A DNA stretch of 22,396 nucleotides, taken from the NCBI GenBank assembly GCA_001574975.1, contig KQ965785.1, positions 4,631-27,026 of the forward strand, read 5' to 3'. Positions 8,745-18,450 of the stretch are shown piece by piece. The position numbers and the translations under genes were made by a program. Within the stretch, counting starts at the first letter, position 1; every line of letters starts with the position of its first letter. Below the pieces are notes generated by a model. It worked only from the letters and a program-made list of their open reading frames with translations, was not told where the DNA came from and searched no databases. This DNA is from Gonapodya prolifera JEL478 (Eukaryota > Monoblepharomycota > Monoblepharidomycetes > Monoblepharidales > Gonapodyaceae).

Positions 8745-10555
8745 ATGGGCATGTGCCAGAGCGCCGAGGAGAAGGAGGGAAAGCGGAAGAACGACGAGAT
8801 CGAGAACGAGCTGCGCAAGGAGCAGATCAAGATGCGCAATGAGGTTAAGATGCTGTTGCTTGGTGAGTGATGTTCTTCCGCTCTCGCTCGATCAGACGGT
8901 TTGAAGAGCAGGATTAAGCTGATGCGTGTGGACTCTGAGTGGTGTAATGCGTGAACAAACGTCTGGTTGCTGCGTCGGAGGGTCGAGTGAGCTTATGTCC
9001 CTCAACACCGACGTCCGATCCCGCACATCTAAAACTCGGAACGAAAAAATTCTTATCTCACGAGACCATATAAAACTCGGAACAAAGCGATCCTTTTATC
9101 TCCTGAACGGCATCTCTTATTGACATCACTCTCACCTTCTTCTTTCTCAGGCGCGGGAGAATCCGGCAAATCCACCATCCTCAAACAAATGAAGCTGATC
9201 CACGACAACGGCTACTCCAACGACGAGCGCGAAGCCTTTAAGGAGATCATCTTCTCCAACACCATCCAGTCCATGCGCGTCATTCTCGAGGCCATGGACC
9301 ATCTCGGCATCACCCTCGAGAAGGAGGACAGCAAGAAGCACAGAGAGGTCCTCATGGCACTCCCCCCGCAAATTGAGGCAGACGTCTTCCCCCAGGACGC
9401 AGCCGTTGCGGTCAAGGCCCTGTGGGAGGATGCGGGCGTCAAGGCATGTTTTGATCGGTCCAGGGAGTACCAGTTGAACGATTCCGCGAGATAGTGAGTA
9501 TTTTCGTTTCGCTGGGCCAGAGGGATGGGGTGTGATTTGGTGTCAGAGAGCGATGCTCAAAACATGTCCTTCCTCTCGCGCAGCTACTTCGAGGCCATTG
9601 ACCGTATCGGTGCAAAGGACTACTCTCCCACCGACCAAGATGTGCTCCGGTGGGTCTCCAATACGCAAACCATTCGTTTCGACTCGACTGGTGTCACTCA
9701 CATCCCTATCCCCATACCACATCACCCTGACAGATCTCGTGTGAAGACCACCGGTATCACCGAAACCACCTTCCACATCGGAGACCTCACGTACCGGTAA
9801 GCATATCCCCATTCTTGCAGACAATCGTCGCCGGCGCTAACAAGTTTCTCGCTCTTACCTCTCTACGCCTGCTCAAACCAGCATGTTCGACGTGGGAGGC
9901 CAGCGATCCGAACGCAAGAAGTGGATTCACTGCTTCGAGAGCGTGACGGCCATCATCTTCATGGCTGCCATCAGCGAGTACGATCAGGTGCTGGTGGAAG
10001 ACGAGACTGTGGTACGTGTTCACTCCTTGGGTCCGAGAGGAGTGAAGGAGGGGCAAGCGACGTCTGACTTGATGTGACCTCAACTTTATAGAACCGTGTT
10101 CAAGAAGCTCTGACGCTGTTTGACTCAATCTGCAACAGTCGGTGGTTCGTCAAGACCTCCATCATCCTGTTCTTGAACAAGATCGACCTGTTCAAGGTCA
10201 AACTGCCGAAATCGCCACTGAACAAGTACTTCACTGACTACCAGGGTGAGTCACGCCTTTCGTCTTCTGCACATTCCACATGCACTCACCCGGACCTTGC
10301 TCTTCCTTCGTTTCTGCTCGAACGTCCTACCTTGTACTATCCTCGATCTCACATGACGGTGTGACAGGCGGGGACGACTACGACCAGGCCTGCGAGTACC
10401 TCCTGAACCGGTTCGTGTCTCTGAACCAGTCGGACCAAAAGCAAGTGTACACGCACTTCACGTGCGCCACGGACACGACGCAGATCAAGTTCGTCATGGC
10501 CGCCGTCAACGACATCATCATCCAGTCCAACTTGAGGGATTGCGGGCTCATGTGA
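8745..10555 (+). CDS. GPA1: Heterotrimeric G-protein alpha subunit, class I (Gi-like), 353 aa
   Basis: GTP-binding subunit that passes signals from membrane receptors (pheromone or nutrient) to cAMP or MAP-kinase pathways. Exons: 8745-8862, 9151-9493, 9584-9649, 9734-9796, 9882-10011, 10092-10245, 10368-10555; all phases agree. Start MGMCQS gives Gly2 for N-myristoylation and a nearby Cys for palmitoylation. GAGESGKST is at residues 40-48 (split by intron 1), and the Arg finger and switch I Thr are in [10 protein letters not shown] (R178, T181). DVGGQ ends at Q204, NKID is at 269-272, TCATDT lies near the C-terminus. The last residues DCGLM place Cys350 four from the end, the pertussis-toxin site of class I alphas. 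Numbering matches mammalian Gi-alpha-1 almost exactly. It appears intact. Fungi carry several alphas, so the symbol is by class, not proven orthology. Confidence 0.95.
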
Positions 10556-10832
10556 AGGGATGTGGTGCATGTATATGGTATATGGGTGAAGGGAAGGAAA
10601 CGTAGACGTGCGGTTGACGTAATTGGAACCCACGAATGAGGTTTGGAGTTGAGATGGTACAACGATATCCTTCAGAGTGGGATGACATGTACAATATTTA
10701 CATTTAATGCGTCTTATCAATCTTGACACGTAACCATTCCTGAAAATGAAACATTTTCAACAGTTGTGCGACTCGAAATGTAGTAACAACAGATTGATTT
10801 CTTCTTCCCCATCTGTGGTCAACCCAGACACC
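10556..10832. promoter_or_regulatory. Intergenic: G-alpha 3' region and eIF2-alpha promoter
   Basis: 277 bp between tandem plus-strand genes. It contains AT-rich sequence near 10690-10710 (ACAATATTTACATTTAATG), plausible for 3'-end formation of the upstream gene. No gene or repeat is recognised. Confidence 0.5.
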
Positions 10833-12485
10833 ATGAGCGACTCGGAGGACAGCGACTACGAGGCGCAGCCGCCGCTGCAGGTTGACGATGTAGAAGACGA
10901 GCTCACGCAGGAGGAGAAGGAAAAGTTTGCGGCGGAGGCGGCGGCGACCGCGGCAGAGAGAGCAAAGTTCAATTGCAGAATGGTGGGTCAGAGTGGGTGG
11001 GGTGGGGTTACGGGGTAGGGTGGGTGCCAATGCTCAGCGTGTGTAAGTCTGGGACGGAATGGACCGGTGTGGACTCGACTGCGATCGTGTCATTTGGCTT
11101 TGTCGGTGGTCCGACATAAATTCGCCCGGCCCCTTATGCCCACCATCACAGTACGAAAACCAGTACCCCCAAATCGACGAGCTTGTGATCGCGACTGTAC
11201 GGAAAATCGAGTCACTGGGAGTCTACGTTACGCTCCCTGAGTATAACAACGTCGAGGGCATGATTCCACTGTCCGAACTCTCGCGGAAGCGAATCAGGTC
11301 CATGGCGAGTCTTATTAGGGTGGGCAGGAGTGAAGCTGTTATGGTTCTTAGGGTTGACGATGAAAGAGGTGAGTACGGGCCTTGGATGTGCTTTTCGTTC
11401 TCGAGCTCACCCTCGCGAATAAATCCGTGAAGGGTACATCGACCTTTCCAAGCGGAGAGTGCAGCCTGAGGAAATCGGAAAAGCCGAGGAACGATTTCTG
11501 AAATCCAAAATGGTGAACTTTTTCAAACCTCGGTCTTCACCCAGGGACCCCGACCCACCCGTCTCAATCCCATTCTCCAGGTGCAAAGCATGATGCGACA
11601 AGTCGCCGAACACCTCGACACTCCTCTGGAAGAAATCCATCGCGCCGTCACTTGGCCCTTAAACAAGAAGTACGGGCACGCCTTGGACGGCTTCAAGATC
11701 GCCATGATGTACGTAACGAAGGGGCGCCAGCGGGAAGGGTGCTCTCGCATCAAAGTGATATTTACTGGTATTTTCTTCACGTGGTGGATATTAGCGATCC
11801 CGACCGCGCACTCGAAGGGCTCGAGCTGAACCCACAGCTCCGCCATGAGGTGTTGAATCAAGTGCGCCGGCGATTGACACCACAAGCCGTCAAATTGCGC
11901 GCTGGTGGGTAGCATCTCTCCCGCGTGGTCCGTCATTGCGTGATCAATTAATGTCTGCCTCTCCTTTCGACTTCTCGCCTCGGCCGGACCACCTACCACA
12001 CCTCAGATATAGAAGTGACCTGCTTCGGATACGAGGGCATCGACGCCGTTAAAAAGGCCCTTTTCGCCGGCGAGGCCGTCTCCACCGAGGAAACCACCAT
12101 CCGGGTAAGTTACACCAATTCTCATAGTACGGCCTCCATTCACACCACCACCCCTTCCAGACCCGCCTCGTCGCTCCTCCCCTGTACGTCATGACTACCT
12201 CCTCTCTCGACAAAGTCGCCGGGATCAAGCTCATGGAGGAGTCCATCCTGGCCATGGAGCGGGTCATTACGGGTGACGGAGGCGCTTTGACGGTGAAGAT
12301 GATGGTGAGTGTCCGCGTGGCGTCGCATGTAGAGACGTGGCAGCAATGGTTTAATGGTGAATGCGTCTTCACAGCCCCGTGCCGTCAGTGAGACTGACGA
12401 CAAGGAGCTGGAGCGGTTGATGGAGCGGGCGGAGCAGGAGACGAAGGAGGTTGGAGGGGACGACGAAGACTCGGAGCCGGAGTAA
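10833..12485 (+). CDS. SUI2: Translation initiation factor eIF2 alpha subunit, 345 aa, with N-terminal acidic extension
   Basis: Part of the eIF2 ternary complex that brings initiator tRNA to the 40S ribosome; phosphorylation by Gcn2-type kinases shuts down general initiation. Exons: 10833-10982, 11152-11368, 11433-11512, 11581-11708, 11795-11904, 12007-12104, 12161-12304, 12375-12485, all in phase. The S1/OB fold starts at [12 protein letters not shown], followed by [20 protein letters not shown]. The second Ser of SELS (residue 94) is the equivalent of regulatory Ser51. The helical and C-terminal domains show [31 protein letters not shown] and [14 protein letters not shown], then an acidic tail. 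The first 50 residues (exon 1: [10 protein letters not shown]..., Asp/Glu- then Ala-rich) add about 43 residues compared with yeast or human. The exon ends in CRM joined to YENQYP, in line with the usual CRFY start, so the extension belongs to the protein. Confidence 0.95.
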
Positions 12486-12602
12486 ATTTAGCAAGAGACG
12501 AGTGGGGTACTCGGCTGAGAGATGTGTAAAACATGTAACTGCACAAGGAATCTGGCACTCTGAATTACTTTCTTCAAGGACACACATCCCCATCACCCCA
12601 TC

Positions 12603-13976
12603 ATGGAGACCTCGTTCCTTCACCTTGCTGGCCCCCAAACGCTCACCGTATCCGTGCAGCCGCTCGTGCTGTTCTCGGTCGTGGACCACTTCGCGCGGAC
12701 GTCGGACGGTGGGCGAGTCGTCGGAGTTCTTCTGGGAGTGCGATCCGAGGACGGCGCCGAGGTGGATGTAAGAAATGCGTTTGCTGTGCCGTATAAGGAG
12801 GCGTCTGTGAGTGGTGGAGCGGGGTGGAGATGGATGCTGGTTGGTTGCCTAATGTTTTGGTCGTCACAGGGCTTGGATAAAGAGTTTTTCGACGACGTGT
12901 ACACGCTGCACCGAAGAGTGAATGTGAGGGAGGTGCCTGTCGGCTGGTACGTACTCTCGCCGGTCCTGGCCGTCCCAACACTGTACGAGCTGAATGGTAC
13001 CCAACCAAACTCCCCTCGGATCACTCCCATACCACCCTTCCACCATCCTTATGTTGCACCACGCTCCTGTCTGCAGGTACACCTCCTCGGACCTCGACTC
13101 CGCCGCCGGGCTCATTCACGACGCCATATCCACCGAAACCTCCCCGAACCCCGCTGTGTGTCTCACCGTCGACCCGACCGCCTTGGCATCGCCGTCTGGC
13201 GTGCGTGCATGGGTCAAGTGAGTGGAGGGTGTGGACATCGTTGTTGCGGGACGTCCCTCAAAAGTGATACCTCGCAGGAGTTCGATTTCACTGGACGGAG
13301 ACGATCGGTCAGGATTGTTCGTGCAAATTCCTGTCGATGTGCGGTACCACGACGCGGAACGGACAGGTCGTGAGTGCTCTACACGGGTGTTGGATGCGTG
13401 CATGGACTAGATCAATTCATACGTTTACCCTGCCACCCAACCCGCCAGTCGACGTCGTCGCGTCGGCCCGCAAGAACCCCGACACGACTGCCGGGATGAT
13501 TTCGGACATTGACAACCTGGAGCGCTCGATCCTGCAAGTGCAGGGCATGCTCGACAAGGTTTCGGAGTACGTCGAGAAAGTGACGGTGGGTGGCACTGTG
13601 TAGTTTGTGCCCTGCGCATGTGGCTCACGTGATACTTGCTTTGCAGAAGGGAGAGGTCGAGGGTAACCCAGTTCTAGGGCGTCATCTGATGGATACAGTT
13701 CAGAGCGTGCCCAGGATCGATCCGGAGGACTTTGAGGCGACGCTTGGGGAGCACATGCAAGTGAGTATTGGTATCACGTGGGGATTGTCCCCGATGAGAT
13801 GAAGAAAGAGGGACCTGCCTCCTTCGGCATTGCGAATTTGCCGGCCTGAACGAACATGTCTGACACACAACCAAATTCTTTTACTCCTACAGGATCTCCT
13901 CACCGTAGTGTACGTAGCAAACCTGACCCGAACACAACTCAGCATTGCGGAACGGTTGCAGGGTCTAGCCTTGTAA
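12603..13976 (+). CDS. eIF3f: Translation initiation factor eIF3 subunit f (MPN domain), 282 aa
   Basis: Scaffold subunit of the eIF3 complex on the 40S ribosome. Exons: 12603-12806, 12870-12946, 13077-13217, 13278-13369, 13449-13585, 13647-13760, 13893-13976, all phase-consistent. The N-terminal MPN core is clear: VQPLVLFSVVDHFART, GGRVVGVLLGVRSEDGAEVD, FFDDVYTLHRRVN and VPVGWYTSSDLD. The catalytic JAMM His-x-His pattern is missing, as expected for eIF3f. Then come AVCLTVDP, VQIPVDVRYHDAERTGLDVV, a helix DIDNLERSILQVQGMLDKVS, GRHLMDTVQSVPRID and the C-terminal LLTVVYVANLTRTQLSIAER. The family usually has about 270-320 residues in fungi. Intron 1 (63 nt) has no stop and keeps frame, so read-through would not be obvious by eye. 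The ATG lies 117 bp after the eIF2-alpha stop. Confidence 0.93.
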
Positions 13977-14182
13977 CCTACGTAGCATTACAATCATCAA
14001 TTTTTCGCCTTCATTTTACCACATCACTACGCATCGCAACACTGCGCATCACCAAATTAAATCTTGGCTCCGAGCATGGTGGGTGACAGTGTGGGATCGC
14101 GGTTCTTCTTGCTGCGCCATCGGTCGTGCCATCCAGTTGCACTCATGGGCGTTGCAGGCTGTGAATACCAAGGCACATCAGG
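13977..14182. other. Intergenic between convergent eIF3f and monooxygenase genes
   Basis: 206 bp holding both 3' ends. Part of it (minus strand 14155-14057) may instead be a last coding exon of the monooxygenase: after a CACAG acceptor it opens with PATPMSATGWHDRWRSKKNR and ends at TAA 14059-14057. The donor would be the weak GTTCGT following GGG. Confidence 0.5.
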
Positions 14183-17128
14183 TCAAACCTTCGGGGACAC
14201 GATAATGACACAGCTGCAATTACGAACCCCTGGAGTATCACCCTCTTGGCGGATGGAGAGCTCGTAGTGGTCCCAGTTTGGGGTGTGAAGCGATTCCATC
14301 ATATGCGTTGCAGACCCCTAAACGACGACGATCATCGGGCACTTGAGACCGGATCCAGCCGAATGGTCGCAGAACACTCACGGGCCATTGCACAATGTAA
14401 CCCGTCTCATAGCGGTACCATCCCCCACAGTTTTCATTCCTGCAAAATCGAAATGTTGTTAATCCACTGTGTCGCCTGGGGTTCCAACATCGCATCGCTC
14501 CTCGGCAGACCAATCCACCCACCAAACCGTGTACTTGTTCAACCACTCCTGTGCAACGTCCGAGAACTCTTTCTGCGCGGACTCCTTCACATCCAGCGCC
14601 TCGATCGAAGGGTTGGTTTGCAAGAACACGATGCACTGGAAAATGTAGTTGATCTGCTGTTCGAAGAGAATGTGGACCGAGTTGCTACAGCGTGAGTGAG
14701 TCAGCGGCAGCAGCAAGCATGAATATGTGGCATTTCACATACTGAGTAGGTGGGGTGTTTGGCCCGGCGACCCAAAAGTCTGATGAACAATTGCGGGGAG
14801 GTTGGTGCGTGGTTCGGAGACTAACAACAGATTTAAAACCCACAGTTTGGGAACCCATGAACGGCAACCGTCCTGTACGCGACGGGATGAGATTTCCACA
14901 GGTCCGCTACGTCGTAAACCAAGTGTCACTTTTCCGAGTTCCCATATCTCGCGTCATCAACGACGCGACCTCAACAACGTACCCAAAAGCACGCCACCCT
15001 TGCCCCTGACGGACATGAATCTATTGACCCAATTCACCGCGAACCCCGTAGCGCACACAATCATGTCCAGCTCTCGCTCCTCCTCTGTCCCATCCGCGCG
15101 ACAAACCAGAATCCCCCGCGGCGTGATGCGCACAATGGGGTCGTTGATGTAATGGGATGTGGGCAGCTGGATCGCGGAGTAGTAGTTGTTTGACCTGAGA
15201 GGATGCAATATGCACGCAATACGAACGGTAGGAGGTGGTGAGTGATTGTATCTTGTGGAAACAGCTCGAGCGAACACAACTGACATGATCGGCCGTCGAC
15301 ATCCCCATCCGTGTCCCGGCGTCATTTTCGCTCGAAGCTGTGGGTCCGACACCGACTCTGCGAGGTACTTCTTTGCCACCTGTCGCAATGCACAAATCCA
15401 CAGCAAAATTAGTTCGTGTGTTGTTTCTCTCGCAATTCCAAGCGGTGATATCAACGCAACCCACATTTAAAAGCGTCGCCTGGTACCTATCCGCATCCCT
15501 GTCCCAATTGGGTCGCGTCCACCACACCCACGTCTTCTCGCCCCTTACCCAGGCGTTGCGGTAGCTTTCCGCGTGCGTCGTGGGGTCCAGCATCTGATCG
15601 CGGTACGAGGCCGTCACGGAGAAGTTTGAGGCGTAAGGGGCGACCCACTGGGAGGCGGCGTGACATCAAAATAAAAGCGAGATGGGAAGAAATGGGAGGG
15701 ACACCAGATGAATAAACGCGATACGTAGGCTCTCATGCAGTTGTACAACGTACAGTCGGTGTTTTGCAGAAGTGACTTTGCGCCAAAGGAACATAAAGTC
15801 AATATCGAACCTTCCTCCAAGTTCCCACCACCACCACTCACTCCATCCTTGCGACCCTTTTTGCGATATCTCCCGCGATCTGGATCCCCGTCGAGCCGTT
15901 TCCGATGACCCCGACCCTTTTACCCTCGACGATGCAGGTGCGTGAGTCCCATTGCGACGAGTGCACGAGGTGGCCCTGGAAGGATTCGAGACCGGGGATG
16001 GATGGCAGTTTGGGTCGGCTGACGTTGTTGGTGGGAAACAAAGATTGTCAAGGTCTGACGGTTACGCCGTGATGACGCTACCGCTTCGCGGTGCATTCGC
16101 CCCCGGCGGACAATTTGCTTCAGTTCCCTGACAAAACATGCTCCTCCGCGTGGGATATTTCGCCTCCTGCGAACTCTTCGGTCAGCGTCTAGCTGCGCTT
16201 AGGCCTCGGACTCCCTGCGTTCGCGTCTCGCAACGGAGGCTTTGGCCTGCATCGCTGAACCCCCATCCCACTCCCAAAACATACTTGAGCAGCCCCTGTG
16301 CATTAATAACGACATCACACTTCTCCTCCGTGACGTGTTTCCCACCCTTTTCATCTGTCTTCTCGACCTCGACGGTCCATTTGCCTTGAGCCTCGTTCCA
16401 GGTGACACCAACGACAGGGGAGGAGAATTCGACGTGGTCGGAGACGCGGTATTTGTGGAAGACGTAAGAGAAGTAGCGGAATATTTCGTCTTCGTGACGG
16501 ATCGGATCGGGCCGGGCGGTGGAAAGTAGGAGGGGAGGGTGAGGGTAGTTAGTGTATGGGCCGGGGGTCAGAGACATGACGCTGGATATAAGAGTAATGC
16601 GATGCTCACCCCACTGGGCGTACCCTTCGGTCCAGTCGAATGGCTCAAAACGGAAAGAGTAGAGGACGGACGGCACATCTAGAGGAATGACGCGGAAGTC
16701 GCGGTCTTATGAAGGCTCTGCGATGGAAACTTTGGACACACAGATCTACTTACCGCAACGGCATCCTGGATAGCGGTTTTCTTAACGAACATGGAGCGTG
16801 AGTGCAACATTCGTTCGTTGTCTTGGACAGTCACGTTCAGAACGACTTCTTACCGAACCACGTTCCACCTGTCCAGTGTGGGAACATTCGATCTTTCAGA
16901 ACATGTCTTCGTTACAAACGTTTGCTGGATGCTCGCTCACCAAATGTTGGATTCTTCTCAAATATTCGTAGTCTGACATTGTTGAGTCTCCACCTTGACA
17001 TCATGGAAAAAGTCATGCCACTGAGCCCGCATCCGATAACGACGACATCCAGGGGACGCGGAGTGACCCCCGATGGGTACACTGGTGGCGGCGAGAGGCC
17101 AAAGACTGGGTGACGTGTCGGCAGACAT
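14183..17128 (-). CDS. Type I Baeyer-Villiger-like FAD/NADPH monooxygenase, about 550 aa, 15 exons seen
   Basis: Flavoenzyme family that inserts one oxygen atom into ketones or oxidises heteroatoms with NADPH. Exons after the start: up to 16941, 16868-16854 (15 nt), 16780-16754, 16678-16610, 16489-16285, 16018-15842, 15775-15754 (22 nt), 15647-15465, 15379-15285, 15194-14983, 14906-14844, 14779-14743, 14684-14523, 14439-14382, 14317-14183. Phases agree. Motifs: FAD Rossmann DVVVIGCGLSGM, GGTWFENRYPGCRCDVPS, family fingerprint FQGHLVHSSQWD (FxGxxxHxxxW-D), second Rossmann VIGNGSTGIQ, LTP-like KMTPGHGWGCRR, ATGFAVNW, HGFPNYFWVAGPNT, and a CGGWYR tail. The start is unresolved: ATG 17128 is out of frame with the FAD motif by one base inside a five-base G run (17067-17071), and the correct frame has no ATG back to a stop at 17187. 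The C-terminus may instead end at 14057. Substrate unknown. Confidence 0.85.
16081..16209 (-). repeat. GC-rich hairpin repeat, copy E, inside a monooxygenase intron
   Basis: Lies within the 266-nt intron 16284-16019, the longest in the gene. On the minus strand it reads CCGAGGCCTAAGCGC, then a loop, GACGCTGACCGA, a spacer, CCGCCGGGGGCGAATG and CCGCGAAGCGG. The middle (about 16110-16170) includes a degenerate second unit with AGGAGGCGAAAT. It shares order and spacing of blocks with the copies near 17806-19142. Confidence 0.8.
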
Positions 17129-17388
17129 TGAGCCGAAGCGCGGAAGATGCGGGAGGGAGACGGAGTCAGCGGACCGCGGGAGCCTTAGCGAGTAGACACT
17201 CTCGCGCCCTTTCCTCTGCTCAGTCTCCGAATGCGATCGCTGTGCTGAGGGAGTGCGAGGTAAATTGACTCCGGCGAAACACATCCGGCGTACACGTCCG
17301 CGCTCTGCCGTCACAGCCTCGCGTCGAGAAGCGTCGGTGCACTGCACGCTGTCCCGAGACAAACGAGTGCGCTGGGACAACTCTCGGT

Positions 17389-17649
17389 TCATTCTGCATC
17401 CGACCCGATGTCCAGTCCGCCAACAACCCACACCACCGGCAACTCCACAATTATCTCACTTTCTCTGTCCGTCGCATTCCCAAACGGATCAGGTCGCGTC
17501 TGCGGGTTGGCGGCACCTTCAAGCGCACGCCACTGGGCATCCGTCGTGGGCAAGGTCCGCGGAAGGTCGCGCTGGGGAAGGTCTGGCAGAGAGCGGCTCT
17601 GGGGCTTAAGCTGGAGATTGAGTGCCTCTTGCGCGGTGGCGATCGACAT
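17389..17649 (-). CDS. Uncertain open frame upstream of the monooxygenase, 86 aa, hypothetical
   Basis: An ATG at 17649 opens 86 codons beginning MSIATAQEALNLQLK and containing LPTTDAQWRALEGAANPQ and TRPDPFGNATDRE. The stretch is compositionally protein-like but I recognise no family. It could be a separate small gene, the 5' exon of the monooxygenase (a GTGAGA donor follows the RE residues), or chance in GC-rich promoter DNA. It lies 261 bp upstream of the monooxygenase ATG on the same strand. Confidence 0.25.
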   Translation of the reverse strand: MSIATAQEALNLQLKPQSRSLPDLPQRDLPRTLPTTDAQWRALEGAANPQTRPDPFGNATDRESEIIVELPVVWVVGGLDIGSDAE

Positions 17650-17805
17650 GGATGAGAAAGTGGGTTCGCCGGAGGATTGAGTGTGATTTAATCTTGACCC
17701 GCTTGCCTTTTTCACCCAGGCAAATTGCCTGTCAGCAAAGGCAACTCAAGGTGTACAATTCTTTTTTTTTTGAGTCGCCAATATATATACCTACACACCG
17801 AGGAC

Positions 17806-17870
17806 ACCGAGGCCTAAGCGCGACAGCGCTGACCGATACAGTCCGCCAGAGGCGAATGATCCGCCGAGCG
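17806..17870 (+). repeat. GC-rich hairpin repeat, copy A
   Basis: ACCGAGGCCTAAGCGC, loop GACA, GCGCTGACCGA, then GTCCGCCAGAGGCGAATGA and CCGCCGAGCG. Three potential stems: GCGC/GCGC, CGCC/GGCG and a weak CGC/GCG with CGA loop. Confidence 0.8.
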
Positions 17871-17890
17871 AAAAAATGTCGCAGAAAGAG

Positions 17891-17951
17891 CCCGTGGCCT
17901 TAGCGTAGTGCTGACCGAGGAGTCCCCCGGGGCGAGTGCCCCGCGAAGCGG
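17891..17951 (+). repeat. GC-rich hairpin repeat, copy B
   Basis: GTGGCCTTAGCGTAGTGCT then GACCGAGGAGTCCCCCGGGGCG, AGTGCC and CCGCGAAGCGG. The first stem is AGC/GCT and the last is CCGC/GCGG around GAA. It follows copy A after 20 bp, in the same orientation. Confidence 0.75.
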
Positions 17952-17975
17952 AAAACATTTATCACGGGACACGGA

Positions 17976-18012
17976 CCGGAACGACGCCAAGGCGCAATGC
18001 GCTGACCGACGA
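17976..18012 (+). repeat. GC-rich hairpin repeat, partial copy C
   Basis: CCGGAACGACGCCAAGGCGC, loop AAT, GCGCTGACCGAC. Only the first stem and the GCTGACCGA block are recognisable; the CCGCGAAGCGG block is missing. Confidence 0.55.
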
Positions 18013-18399
18013 CCAGAGATTACTTAGTCGGGCGTGGTATGAAGGAGCGCAGAGGTTGTGCGACACAGGACACCGTGGTCAAGAGACGCGTGCGAACACG
18101 CCGTAGGATCCGGTACCAGTGTGTAGTAATTCGTTAGGATTTTGATCATGCGCAGGAATACCGAAGTGGAAATTTTATTGCCTGGGCAACACGCTGACTT
18201 TCAATTTCCCCCGCCATACCTGATGCAAGTCAACTGCCCGCGGAGTCGGCGTCCGCGAACCCGCACCGTCGCGGGGCTCCGCTCGCCAAGAATTACATCA
18301 CGGTCGAGTAGATGGAGACCTTCGTGGCGGAGGGCGGAGGGACGACTTCATGCAGTCCAAGTGAAATATATCTGGAACTGTTCCCACACAAACTGCACA

Positions 18400-18406
18400 T
18401 ATAAAA
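18400..18406 (+). promoter_or_regulatory. TATA box of the serine protease gene
   Basis: TATAAAA 45 bases before ATG 18451. The position would give a very short 5' leader. It is the only perfect TATAAAA placed close to a gene start in this window, which suits an inducible secreted enzyme. Inferred from sequence only. Confidence 0.55.
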
Positions 18407-18450
18407 GTCCGAAGAGCCTCTGTCGCTCTCTCCCTCGCCTGCCACCCGGA

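Larger units (their letters stand above)
17650..18399. promoter_or_regulatory. Intergenic between monooxygenase and protease, with T run and hairpin repeat cluster
   Basis: About 750 bp in which I see no convincing gene. It holds a run of about ten T (17761-17770), ATATATATA just after it, the cluster of GC-rich hairpin repeats (17806-18012), then sequence leading to the protease TATA box. The forward open frame starting at 18142 only becomes meaningful from ATG 18451. Confidence 0.5.

Noticed and set aside
8501-8842. Plus-strand frame over the G-alpha start
   Set aside because: Out of frame with the G-alpha N-terminus and composed of promoter and leader sequence.
12603-13373. 256-codon single open frame at eIF3f
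   Set aside because: It is the first eIF3f exons plus read-through of introns; family motifs leave this frame after 12946.
15464-15553. An intron starting at the GTAAGG after NAW in the monooxygenase
   Set aside because: Skipping that segment would remove about 28 residues with WWTRPNWDRDAD, a length the family needs there; the GTGGGT donor at 15464 keeps them and preserves phase.
17253-17609. 118-codon plus-strand frame upstream of the protease
   Set aside because: Arg/Ser/Pro-rich, no motif, and opposite the promoter side of the monooxygenase; typical GC-rich chance frame.
16081-18012. tRNA genes, because of the several small stems
   Set aside because: No T-loop GGTTCGA block, no anticodon arm geometry and no acceptor stem closing the units.
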